Shown: positions 25,556-32,737 of the stretch, in pieces | How the letters are laid out: every line of letters starts with the position of its first letter | Numbering within the stretch: the stretch's first letter is position 1 | Origin: Burkholderia sp. Ac-20365 | Lineage (GTDB): Bacteria > Pseudomonadota > Gammaproteobacteria > Burkholderiales > Burkholderiaceae | Direction: 5' to 3' | Assembly (NCBI RefSeq): GCF_017104715.1 | Contig: NZ_JAAGPI010000008.1 | Span: forward strand, 1 to 64,000 | DNA: 64,000 nt | Program-made: the position numbers and the translations under genes | The notes under the pieces: model-generated | Told to the model about the DNA's origin: nothing | Seen by the model: only the letters and a program-made list of their open reading frames with translations | Database searches by the model: none

Positions 25556-25811
25556 CAGCGCTGACCGTCTCCGGTGACCAGCCGGGGGAGCGGCAGCACG
25601 GGTCTTCAAGCACCGGGATGCCATTGAACTCGCACCCGTCATACTGGGCGCCCCGATATCGCAACTGGAGTTCATCGCATAGCATGCGCTTGTGCTCGGG
25701 GTGAAGAACCAGTTCCACAGGTTCCTCGCCACGGTGCTCTTTCAGATACCGGTACAGCCCATCAATGATGAAGGAGCAGACACCCATGCCTGGCCGGAAA
25801 GCCAATGTCAT
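25482..25811 (-). CDS. Hypothetical protein with repeat-derived tail
   Basis: 109 residues starting MTLAFRPGMGVCSFIIDGLYRYLKE. The first 75 residues look like a genuine conserved protein (EPVELVLHPEHKRMLCDEL, FNGIPVLEDPCC). The remaining residues, SAGNCSPIIRAVGNVRSV onward, come from direct repeat X. The original end may have been replaced by the repeat. Function unknown; it follows the higBA pair on the same strand. Confidence 0.55.
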   Translation of the reverse strand: MTLAFRPGMGVCSFIIDGLYRYLKEHRGEEPVELVLHPEHKRMLCDELQLRYRGAQYDGCEFNGIPVLEDPCCRSPGWSPETVSAGNCSPIIRAVGNVRSVPRRVCTAA

Positions 25812-25838
25812 AAATCACACCCCATGATTTTTGCCGGG

Positions 25839-26159
25839 TCACGCTGTCGCTTCTGCGGGAGCGCGTCTCACCGCCTTCGGCGCGTGCTTGCGTGCCTGCC
25901 AGAGATCGTAGTCGAGTTGCATCCCGAGCCACAGGTCAGCCCGACCACCCCGTTCCACACCCAGCCACTGCTCAATCCGCAGCGCCATTTCGGGGGTGAT
26001 CCCGCTACGCTCGTTAAGCAAGCGCGACAGCGTGACACGGGTTATGCCAAGCTGGCCTGCGGCCTCGGTCACCGTCAGGTTCAGTGCAGGCAACACATCT
26101 TCCCGGAGGATTGCCGCAGGATGCGGCGGGTTAAACATGGTCGATTCGTTTCTGGACAT
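25839..26159 (-). CDS. higA: HigA-type antitoxin (XRE family)
   Basis: About 106 residues with the HigA start MFNPPHPAAILREDVLPAL and a Cro/CI-type helix-turn-helix (VTEAAGQLGITRVTLSRLLNE in shortened form). The typical tail is DLWLGMQLDYDLWQARK. It neutralises HigB and represses the higBA promoter. A longer start five residues upstream is possible. It follows higB by 36 bases, in the usual toxin-first order of this system. Confidence 0.93.
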   Translation of the reverse strand: MSRNESTMFNPPHPAAILREDVLPALNLTVTEAAGQLGITRVTLSRLLNERSGITPEMALRIEQWLGVERGGRADLWLGMQLDYDLWQARKHAPKAVRRAPAEATA

Positions 26160-26195
26160 TTTCAGGTTCTCCATATCCCGGTGCTGTGGGAACGT

Positions 26196-26525
26196 TCAGT
26201 GATAGTCCCGGTAATCAACGAGGATCGCATCCTCGCCCTCGAACATGAACGTCAGCCGCCAGTTGCCATTCACGGTCACTGACCAGACTCCAGCTTCATC
26301 ACCTTTAAGGGGATGCAGCCCCCAACCGGGCTGATTCATGTCCTGCTGTGATCTGGCCCGGTTCAAGGCTGTTAGCTGACGTGTCAATCGTGCCTTGTGT
26401 GCTGCCTGGACTCCTGCTGCCGAGCCGGTTTCAAACAGGCGCTGCACACCTTTATGTCTGAAAGACTTGATTGTGGTGTGTTCTTCAATTGACTTCAGGT
26501 AGAAGTGAAACGTGTATTGATACAC
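26196..26525 (-). CDS. higB: HigB/RelE-type toxin; start codon unclear
   Basis: The protein core IKSFRHKGVQRLFETGSAAG to FMFEGEDAILVDYRDYH is a clear HigB ribosome-dependent mRNA interferase of about 92 residues. Normal homologues begin Met-Ile-(K/R)-Ser-Phe. Here the codon before Ile (ATC at 26469-26471) is ACA, not ATG. In-frame alternatives are an ATT at 26487-26489 or a GTG at 26523-26525; the GTG lies inside the operator palindrome and is used for the coordinates given. The toxin may start at a rare codon, or be translated poorly or not at all. The two-gene order higB-higA is intact. Confidence 0.75.
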   Translation of the reverse strand: MYQYTFHFYLKSIEEHTTIKSFRHKGVQRLFETGSAAGVQAAHKARLTRQLTALNRARSQQDMNQPGWGLHPLKGDEAGVWSVTVNGNWRLTFMFEGEDAILVDYRDYH

Positions 26526-26539
26526 GTTACAAGGTAACG
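26509..26539. promoter_or_regulatory. higBA operator/promoter palindromes
   Basis: AACGTGTAT-TG-ATACACGTT (26509-26528) is a perfect 9-bp inverted repeat of the kind bound by HigA. It is followed by a second one, CGTTAC-AAG-GTAACG (26525-26539). Both lie upstream of the higB coding core, where HigA autoregulation is expected. Confidence 0.65.
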
Positions 26540-26812
26540 CGTCCTCAGACACTCTGTTCAAAGGCTGTTTATTCCCCGCCGGTTTGTTGCAGATCAAATT
26601 GCGAACGCGCAGCAATGCGCCACGCATCGATCAGACCCCAAATAGGACTTATCTCATTCCGCCTTCGGGGCCGGAGCGGCAGCATCGCGTATGCGGGCGC
26701 GGGTTTGCCTGCTGCGTGACCAGTCTGGAAGCAGCGGGACCGGCTGTTTTCATTTGCTTCGCGGGGATACTGGAATGTCTGGAAAGCAGCAATGCAACGT
26801 GGAAGGTTCCGC

Positions 26813-27370
26813 ATGAGACGGGCGATCCTTCTGCTGGGCGACAAGTCCACTAATGGCGGTGTGGTCATTGAGGGCATCGACCGTTGTACCCATTACGGCA
26901 CACCAATAACTTTCATCGGTGCCAGGGTGTGGTGCAGCGGCTGCCAGTCTGAAGGTGTGATCGGGTGGAAGGGGCCGCACCGCACCGCAACGATGATGGG
27001 CAAACAGGAGGCGCTGGACGGCGACATCTGCATCTGCAGGTGCACGCCGCCGCCCGTCATGCTCGCCTCACAGAATAGTGCCTGGCACTCGTTTGAACCC
27101 GAAGAATGGGCAACGATGAACGGCGGTGACTCTCGCAGTTCAATGACCAGTGAATATCGTCGCTCATATGACGAGCGTGTGCGAATTCTCGGCGCCGACG
27201 ATCGCCCGCTAGCCAGCACTCCCTACCACATCCGCACCGCAAGTGGCGGTGTGTACAAGGGGCTTACGGACGCATCGGGCTACTGTCCACGTGTCTATAC
27301 CGACGACGCTTCACAGCTCGATATCGCAGTTGGCATGCGGGCACTTGAACGTTGGAGCAACACACCATGA
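26813..27370 (+). CDS. PAAR-domain protein (type VI secretion spike tip), intact copy
   Basis: 185 residues. Residues 1-90 are a PAAR domain (GDKSTNGGVVIEGIDRCTHY, then PITFIGARVWCSGCQSEG and ICICRCTPPPVML), which sharpens the VgrG spike of the type VI secretion system and carries effectors. The C-terminal part (about 120-180) contains YDERVRILGADDRPLAS and GLTDASGYCPRVYTDD, a small beta-domain repeated in the next gene. The ATG at 26813 has GGAAGG just upstream. Its end overlaps the next start (ATGA), beginning a five-gene chain of short or overlapping junctions. No core secretion genes are in the window, so it must use an apparatus encoded elsewhere. Confidence 0.88.
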   Translation: MRRAILLLGDKSTNGGVVIEGIDRCTHYGTPITFIGARVWCSGCQSEGVIGWKGPHRTATMMGKQEALDGDICICRCTPPPVMLASQNSAWHSFEPEEWATMNGGDSRSSMTSEYRRSYDERVRILGADDRPLASTPYHIRTASGGVYKGLTDASGYCPRVYTDDASQLDIAVGMRALERWSNTP

Positions 27371-27903
27371 AAGCGCTTGTCGCAAAAGGCGACCGAACGA
27401 CTACGGGCGGCACGGTTATAAGCGGGTCGTCCACACAGTATGACGAGGACCGCCGCACGCTCGCGGTAGACCTGGACTATGCGACGTGCGGGCTATGCCA
27501 CGATGGTCCCTGGCGCATCCTTGGCAGCGTTAGCGAATGGACGGACGAAGGCCGAAAGATGGTCGCGGACCTGGATATGGTTGCGTGTCCCTGCAAGAAA
27601 AATTTCGTCCTTGCGGGACGCCGCGACTAGCTGATTGAGCAACGTGGGAGCGGCACAACCACGCGCACGAGCACAGCAAATGAGCCCGCGCAGCAGATCC
27701 GAAGCTACGACGAGCAAATCCGCATTGTCGATGAGTCGGGCAACGCTGTTGTCAACTGCCCGTATCACATCACGGACAGCACGGGAAAAACGTATCAGGG
27801 GCTAACCGACGAACTGGGCATGTGCCCACGTGTTTTCACCCACGATCAAACCGCACTTGATATCGCAGTTGGCGTCAAGGCACTGGAGCGCTGGAACCAA
27901 TGA
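27367..27903 (+). pseudogene. Second PAAR-domain protein, interrupted by an in-frame amber codon
   Basis: The frame opens with MKALVAKGDRTTTGGTVISG and a PAAR domain (LDYATCGLCHDGPWRILGS, then MVACPCKKNFVLAGRRD). It then meets TAG at 27628-27630. Exactly in the same frame after the stop, the protein continues: LIEQRGSG, RIVDESGNAVVNCPYHITD, GLTDELGMCPRVFTHDQTA and LERWNQ, ending at TGA 27901-27903. That second half matches the C-terminal domain of the upstream PAAR protein (LTD..G.CPRV, D.A.GV.ALERW). So one nonsense change splits a 178-codon gene. Either the short 87-residue PAAR half is used alone, or the stop is read through, or the gene is dead. Confidence 0.85.
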
Positions 27904-28823
27904 GCGATTACGTCTACCAGACCAAAACGAATACGAAGCCCGATTCCCAATACGATGTTTTCGGGCACCTGATGCCCGCGAGAGCGTTCTTCTTCGTCAC
28001 TGTTGATGAAGTTGGACCCGAAGGCTTTCTCGTCAGAAAGACCTATACGACAACCAAAAACCCTTACCTGGAGAAACTGGAGCTTTCCGAGCTACAGAAA
28101 ATCCGTGAGGTCTACCCAGAACGGACTGGCCTTTGGGCACGCAATCCTGATTCACTGGCGAGCGTCGCCGAGCACGTTTTGGGCAAGGACAAGGTAACCT
28201 CCTTTGCCTCAGCGAGCGGTAGTTTCCCTGAAGGTTCACCACGCTTTGACGGGAAAACAGTCTATGTTGATATCGCCAAGGCAAAACGGTATGGTGCGAA
28301 ACTCGTTACTCCCGACGAAATAGGACGAGCAGTCAACGAATACCTGAAGGACCTACCCTCCAAGGAACGTCGCGAAGGCTTGAACACGCTGAAGAAGTCC
28401 CTGGGTATCGATAACGAATTTCTGGTCAAGCCCGCTCCTGTAGTCCCGGCTGACGGCATTTTTTCCAAGTCTGGGCTGGCAATTACGCTCGGCTTCGAGA
28501 AGTGGGCGCGTGTTGTCCAGGTGTTCGGCATTTTCCTGACCGGATACGATCTCGCCGCATCCGCTGGCGAGTCGATGCGCATCAAGAGCATCAAGCCCAT
28601 CGAGAGGTCTACACTTCGCCAGATCGCGGGATGGGAAGGGAGCATGGCAGGCCGATGGGCCGGTGCTGCACTAGGCGCGCGTATCGGCGCGGCGGAAGGT
28701 ACGCTTTGCGGTATCGAACTCGGGCCAGGCGCTTTCATCACGGGACTTGTCGGCGGCCTGATCGGAGGTGCAATTGGCTACTTTGGTGAAGAGTATGTAC
28801 TCGATAAGGCAGGTATCAAATAA
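27900..28823 (+). CDS. Putative type VI secretion effector with glycine-zipper membrane region
   Basis: 307 residues, start ATG overlapping the previous stop (ATGA). The N-terminal 180 residues are soluble and not recognised (RAFFFVTVDEVGPEGFLVRK, SELQKIREVYPERTGLWA). After a linker (KPAPVVPADGIFSKSG) comes a hydrophobic helix (ARVVQVFGIFLTGYDLA) and then a long small-residue segment (AGRWAGAALGARIGAAEG, ITGLVGGLIGGAIGYFGEEY). This resembles glycine-zipper membrane-inserting sequences found in several secreted toxins. Position directly after PAAR genes and before two small acidic proteins makes it a cargo effector candidate that damages membranes. Function is inferred. Confidence 0.65.
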   Translation: MSDYVYQTKTNTKPDSQYDVFGHLMPARAFFFVTVDEVGPEGFLVRKTYTTTKNPYLEKLELSELQKIREVYPERTGLWARNPDSLASVAEHVLGKDKVTSFASASGSFPEGSPRFDGKTVYVDIAKAKRYGAKLVTPDEIGRAVNEYLKDLPSKERREGLNTLKKSLGIDNEFLVKPAPVVPADGIFSKSGLAITLGFEKWARVVQVFGIFLTGYDLAASAGESMRIKSIKPIERSTLRQIAGWEGSMAGRWAGAALGARIGAAEGTLCGIELGPGAFITGLVGGLIGGAIGYFGEEYVLDKAGIK

Positions 28824-28831
28824 GAGGGTTT

Positions 28832-29485
28832 ATGTCGATCTTTGGAAAAATGCGTGATCGGTTTACGCCGGAATGGAAACGGCCCATAGACCACGAAAAA
28901 TATCTGTGTGAACTGTTTCGGCGAACGCCGGAAGTCTTGCGCGCTACCTTCAGCAATCCAAACCTAGTCGCACAGACTGACCGTTCGCCAGGATATCCGC
29001 GTACTGAGTATCTGGGCGAGCACGGCTTTCACGCTTTTATATGGACACAAAACATGGAGGTAGCCGCTTACCCCAAGTTTTTCAACATCGTTCGCGGTGA
29101 TGGTGAGGACCTGGATTTTCTGCACTTTCAACGCGGTGAATTTACTTCCTTCATCGCCCGCGACATAGAGTTCCTTGCCCGTAACGTCTATCTTTTGACC
29201 AACGATTCGGAATTGCTGGACCGTCTTTCCACGGAGCAATTTAGTCCGAATCCACCGTGGATCATGTATCCCGACCTGGGGCCGTTCACCTCCTACAATC
29301 AGGGCGAGCCGGAATACTGGGATCGCTTTGTGTGGACTCCGTTCTGGCAAAGTCTGACTCCCGAGCAGCGGGAACGGTACATCGACAATCGTGCTGAAGC
29401 GGCACTCGCTTATATGTCGGCGGAAGAATGGGATGACTGGGTGTATGCGACCCGTGGGGACACAGAACGGAAAGACAAGGAATGA
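28832..29485 (+). CDS. Hypothetical protein, candidate immunity or adaptor 1
   Basis: 217 residues, soluble, rich in aromatic residues (FTSYNQGEPEYWDRFVWTPF), with no signal peptide and no recognised domain. It begins eight bases after the effector stop and overlaps the next start by four bases. Such small genes after PAAR effectors are often immunity proteins or chaperones, but a cytoplasmic protein without membrane segments would be an unusual immunity for a pore-forming toxin. Confidence 0.6.
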   Translation: MSIFGKMRDRFTPEWKRPIDHEKYLCELFRRTPEVLRATFSNPNLVAQTDRSPGYPRTEYLGEHGFHAFIWTQNMEVAAYPKFFNIVRGDGEDLDFLHFQRGEFTSFIARDIEFLARNVYLLTNDSELLDRLSTEQFSPNPPWIMYPDLGPFTSYNQGEPEYWDRFVWTPFWQSLTPEQRERYIDNRAEAALAYMSAEEWDDWVYATRGDTERKDKE

Positions 29486-30156
29486 AGGTAAAAACCCAGT
29501 ACATCGCGCCCGTTTCACTCTGGCTTGTCATACGCAAGCGCTTTTCGAGTACAGGCCTATTCATCGAGCCGGCATGGATCGGTGACGGAACACAGAATGG
29601 TCCCCTTCTCTTCACGTCACATATTCTCGCAGCAGTCTACGCGCATATGCGGAACAAGTACCACGGCAACGACGACTCAGATAACTGGCGGGTTATGTCG
29701 TTACAGGAGTTCGACCTGCTGGGACACGTTCAGGGCTGCGGCGGCAAGTTGTGGTGCATGATGGCATTTGCTGCAGTGCTTGAAGATACAAATTCACTGA
29801 TCGTAAAGACCGGAGCACCTCGCATCCGGTATGTGCCACTCGAATTCACGCCATCTAAAGGTGCCGCCGCAATCACGATCTCGTTCCCTCAATGGGTGTT
29901 CGACTTCATACGTGACGAGTTCAGGTCTATCGGTTTGCCCGACTATTTTGCACAGCTTGAAGTAGTGGATGAAATGGGCGATGCAACACTGGCGCTCACG
30001 TGCAAACATGCAGTCGAATGTATCAACGTATGTCGTGTGCCGTCCGAGCATGAGCAAAGCCTGTGGGGGGTCTACGACCCTGATGGTGGCGTGTGGGTGT
30101 CCAGGGGAGAATCCGTTCTGGCACAAGGCGAGAATCCGCGACACCTGCTTCATTGA
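29482..30156 (+). CDS. Hypothetical protein, candidate immunity or adaptor 2
   Basis: 224 residues beginning MKVKTQYIAPVSLWLVIRK. Soluble, with several cysteines (HVQGCGGKLWCMMAFAAVLE, LTCKHAVECINVCRV). I recognise no family. It is the last gene of the PAAR operon, overlapping the previous gene by an ATGA junction. The operon ends before the convergent plasmid-like block. Confidence 0.6.
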   Translation: MKVKTQYIAPVSLWLVIRKRFSSTGLFIEPAWIGDGTQNGPLLFTSHILAAVYAHMRNKYHGNDDSDNWRVMSLQEFDLLGHVQGCGGKLWCMMAFAAVLEDTNSLIVKTGAPRIRYVPLEFTPSKGAAAITISFPQWVFDFIRDEFRSIGLPDYFAQLEVVDEMGDATLALTCKHAVECINVCRVPSEHEQSLWGVYDPDGGVWVSRGESVLAQGENPRHLLH

Positions 30157-30165
30157 CAGCCACAA

Positions 30166-30176
30166 CAAGTGACTTG
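30166..30176. repeat. CAAGTGACTTG palindrome, island copy 3
   Basis: The 11-base word CAAGT-G-ACTTG appears at 23229, 25442, 30166 and 31214 (central base C or G depending on strand), all inside the island. Here it lies ten bases after the stop of the preceding gene and next to a terminator hairpin. Confidence 0.5.
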
Positions 30177-30212
30177 AAAAAAGAAGGCGGCTGCATGTCA
30201 GTGCAGGCCGCC
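30176..30212 (-). terminator. Terminator for the minus-strand plasmid-like block
   Basis: The hairpin GGCGGC(C)TGCA...TGCAGCCGCC on the minus strand is followed by CTTCTTTTTT. It sits between two convergent transcription units and would end transcripts from 32.4-30.3 kb. Confidence 0.7.
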
Positions 30213-30280
30213 TGTGGCACGTCCATGATAGGGGAAAATCACACCCTATGATTTTCCCTCCCGCTCCCATTCGATACCCG

Positions 30281-30544
30281 TCATTGCTTTCCTCCCGTGT
30301 CGTACCACCGAACCCCTGTGTCATCGTCAACCTGCGCAAGCGCACGCCTCGCTTCGCTGCGTGCGATGCCCGTACCCAGCTCGGCCCAGCGTTGCAGGTT
30401 GCGATGAATCTCCAGCACCTGCATGGCCGTGGCGTGCCCTTCGCGGGCCGCCGCAATGGCCGCGCTGCGCGTGGTGTCGGACGGTGCTGCGAGCGTGATA
30501 CGCGCCAGCACGTCAGCCTGCTGGCTCAATGTCATCCGGTACAT
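30281..30544 (-). CDS. Hypothetical plasmid/island protein, 87 aa
   Basis: Starts MYRMTLSQQADVLARITLAA after a strong GGAAGGAGAA site. Helical and soluble, with a central segment SAAIAAAREGHATAMQVLEI. No family known to me. It is the last gene in a minus-strand run of four or five small unknown genes. Confidence 0.6.
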   Translation of the reverse strand: MYRMTLSQQADVLARITLAAPSDTTRSAAIAAAREGHATAMQVLEIHRNLQRWAELGTGIARSEARRALAQVDDDTGVRWYDTGGKQ

Positions 30545-30618
30545 GACGTTCTCCTTCCTGCGTGAATCCTTGCCGCGACCGTGCGCATGCACGGCGCGAC
30601 GCCATGGGTGGCGGTTGC

Positions 30619-30861
30619 TCACTGCTCTCCCACCCCTAGAAACTTCAGCGCGTCCTCACGCGCTGCCGCATTGATTTCATCCATGCGGGCGGCGATCAGC
30701 GACGAGTCAAAAAAATACCGGTAGCGCACCACGTCCTGCCCTTCCATCGGGTGCGAGGCACACAGCAGGCCCTTGAGCATCGGGAACTCACCGGGCAAAC
30801 CGCGAAAATGATCAATGACCTTCTGCGTGCGCAGCTTCTGGTTCCGCAGTCGTATGCTCAT
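30619..30861 (-). CDS. Hypothetical plasmid/island protein, 80 aa
   Basis: MSIRLRNQKLRTQKVIDHFR leads into a mixed sequence with QDVVRYRYFFDSSLIAARMD and the tail EDALKFLGVGEQ. The start overlaps the end of 30858-31490 by four bases (ATGA), so the two are translationally coupled. Function unknown. Confidence 0.6.
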   Translation of the reverse strand: MSIRLRNQKLRTQKVIDHFRGLPGEFPMLKGLLCASHPMEGQDVVRYRYFFDSSLIAARMDEINAAAREDALKFLGVGEQ

Positions 30862-31490
30862 ACCGTCACCATGTCCCTTGCGTTCCAGTACATGCGTTCG
30901 CGCGCTTTCTCGTGCAGCCCGGTCGCCAGCCCCTCAGCCATGCCCTGCGCCGTCTCACGCAGATAATCGTCGGCCCCGGACTCGATGCCCCACAGCGAGT
31001 CGTTCACGTCATCAATCACCTCACCGTCTTCGTCCAGCAGCTCGACCACGACGCCTACCCACTGCCAGTCGTCGTTGCACCAGCCGCGCAGATACGCGAA
31101 GTCACGACGCACGGCTTCCGCCGTGATCTCACCCTGTGTAAGAGGCTTCGCCGGGTCGCGGCCAGGTCTGCCAATGCCCTGGTGTGTTCCCCTCCCCACA
31201 ATCCCTGGTGCAGCAAGTGACTTGATGAGCGCCGTCTTGTCCTCATCACACAGGCCCCAGCCGTCCCGGCGCGCGATCTTCATTGACACCTGCCAGTCGT
31301 AGTAGCGGCGCGAGCGCCGGTCAGTGCACAGCACGATCTCACCGGGACGCTTGTCACGCCCGGTCCACTCGCTCACTTCGCCGTGACCATCGTGCTCTTT
31401 CCACGGCGCACCCATATCCGTGTCGGCGACGATCTTCACGCGGAACGTGAAGCCGCCCGATTCGATATTGAATTCTTGTCCTGCGTACAT
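30858..31490 (-). CDS. Hypothetical plasmid/island protein, 210 aa
   Basis: Soluble protein starting MYAGQEFNIESGGFTFRVKI, rich in Trp and Asp (WTGRDKRPGE, RRYYDWQVSMKIARRDGWGL, WCNDDWQWVGVVVELLDEDG). Proteins of this general look are common on Burkholderia plasmids and islands, though I cannot name the family. It carries the fourth copy of CAAGTGACTTG (31214-31224) inside the coding region. It lies three bases after the stop of the gene at 31494. Confidence 0.65.
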   Translation of the reverse strand: MYAGQEFNIESGGFTFRVKIVADTDMGAPWKEHDGHGEVSEWTGRDKRPGEIVLCTDRRSRRYYDWQVSMKIARRDGWGLCDEDKTALIKSLAAPGIVGRGTHQGIGRPGRDPAKPLTQGEITAEAVRRDFAYLRGWCNDDWQWVGVVVELLDEDGEVIDDVNDSLWGIESGADDYLRETAQGMAEGLATGLHEKARERMYWNARDMVTV

Positions 31491-31493
31491 GCC

Positions 31494-31862
31494 TTACCTC
31501 ACCCAGTAGGTCACGCCGTCGAACTCCACACTCATCCAGTCCATACGCGCAGCGAGCGCCACCTGCTGCCAGTCCACGTGCGCCAACAGCCAGCCGCCAT
31601 CCCTGAATTCACTCTCAGCCCGCTGCCGCATGTACTCGCCAAAGTACGTACCCCGCACCAGCACCTCTGTCGTCCATGCACGGGCCAACGCATAACTCAC
31701 TGCGCAGTCGAGCTTCTTCAGCACGCTGAACTCAGGAAGCAGTGCATCGCGTTGCTCGTCGCAGTCCGACATGTCGAGTACCCGGAGCACCGTCTCAAGC
31801 TCCAGGATACGTGCCTTCACATCACCGCCTGATACGAGACGTTCTTCGTTACTTATCTTCAT
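31494..31862 (-). CDS. Hypothetical plasmid/island protein, 122 aa
   Basis: Starts MKISNEERLVSGGDVKARIL, with a helical N-terminal part containing ELETVLRVLDMSDCDEQRD. The C-terminal part DWQQVALAARMDWMSVEFDG is probably beta-rich. No family is recognised. It is tightly spaced with the downstream genes and is probably in the same transcript. Confidence 0.6.
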   Translation of the reverse strand: MKISNEERLVSGGDVKARILELETVLRVLDMSDCDEQRDALLPEFSVLKKLDCAVSYALARAWTTEVLVRGTYFGEYMRQRAESEFRDGGWLLAHVDWQQVALAARMDWMSVEFDGVTYWVR

Positions 31863-31918
31863 GTTTTGTTATCCTAAATAATCAGCAAACAACCCGAAGT
31901 ATCATTTCCTGCCCGAAC

Positions 31919-32467
31919 TCACTCCGTGCTGCTTGCGGGGCCCAGATACCAGCCTCCGTCGCACGTTTCAAGCTCCACGATCTCAAGCACCCTGTCCGCG
32001 AGCGCTAACGACATGCAGTTCAGTGAGATACTCACCGTATTGCGGCGGACTTCTATCTTTATGGATAGGGCATCCCTGTAATTGAGTTTCTGAAAGCGTC
32101 GGCTCTCAAGAGCTAACTCATCTGGTCTTTCGTCGATGTTTTCCACGAGTTCCCGCAGAATAGACTGCTCCGCTACCACATCCGGCAGCTTCTTTCGGAT
32201 TTCCTCACGGATCAGGGGCAGCACGGTCAGATAGCCTGGCAGGAAGCGATCCTGTATGTCTGTTGCGAACTGTGCCGCATCTGCCGGAAGCGACCCGACC
32301 ATTCCGATGCCATAGCCCTTACGGAACACTTCTTCCTGCGAGAAATAGGCGGTCGGAAACAGGCTCGCGCCCTCATACGGGTCATGGGGATATTCGCTAG
32401 TGCCGGACAGACCCGAGCCGTCGTTCAGGACGCGGCCATGATCGGCTGCAGTGAGCTTCAGGAGCAT
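31919..32467 (-). CDS. Hypothetical protein at the right end of the island
   Basis: 182 residues from the ATG at 32465-32467 (MLLKLTAADHGRVLNDGSGL), which has an AAGGG site directly before it. The frame stays open to 32569, so a longer N-terminus is possible. It has a central helical region (IREEIRKKLPDVVAEQSILR) and a C-terminal half with VRRNTVSISLNCMSLALADR. Function unknown. Confidence 0.55.
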   Translation of the reverse strand: MLLKLTAADHGRVLNDGSGLSGTSEYPHDPYEGASLFPTAYFSQEEVFRKGYGIGMVGSLPADAAQFATDIQDRFLPGYLTVLPLIREEIRKKLPDVVAEQSILRELVENIDERPDELALESRRFQKLNYRDALSIKIEVRRNTVSISLNCMSLALADRVLEIVELETCDGGWYLGPASSTE

Positions 32468-32634
32468 CCCTTGGCTGATGGATTGCGAACGATTTTCCCC
32501 CACGGTATTCCCCACAAAACAGATGTCACGGTCGGATTCTAGCCAGCGCTGAATCCAACATGTAAACATCTAACTTGTTGAATCTAAACAGAACAGATGT
32601 TTGTGGGTGTGTTGCGCTGCGGGAAAAACTTCTC

Positions 32635-32665
32635 CACAGTTTTCGTTGACAACCCTGTGGACAAC
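32635..32665. repeat. DnaA-box-like inverted repeat at the right island boundary
   Basis: CTCCACAGTTTTCGTTGACA followed by CCCTGTGGACAAC matches the repeat units at 22716-23010, including the TCCACAG / CTGTGGA inverted arms. Between these two places lies the whole low-GC accessory block, so the repeats may mark its ends. Confidence 0.5.
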
Positions 32666-32737
32666 ATCCGGACGGACGCTGCATCTCACTGACGCATCAC
32701 GCTTTTTCACCGCGAAGCACTCAGGCAGCACGCCGCG

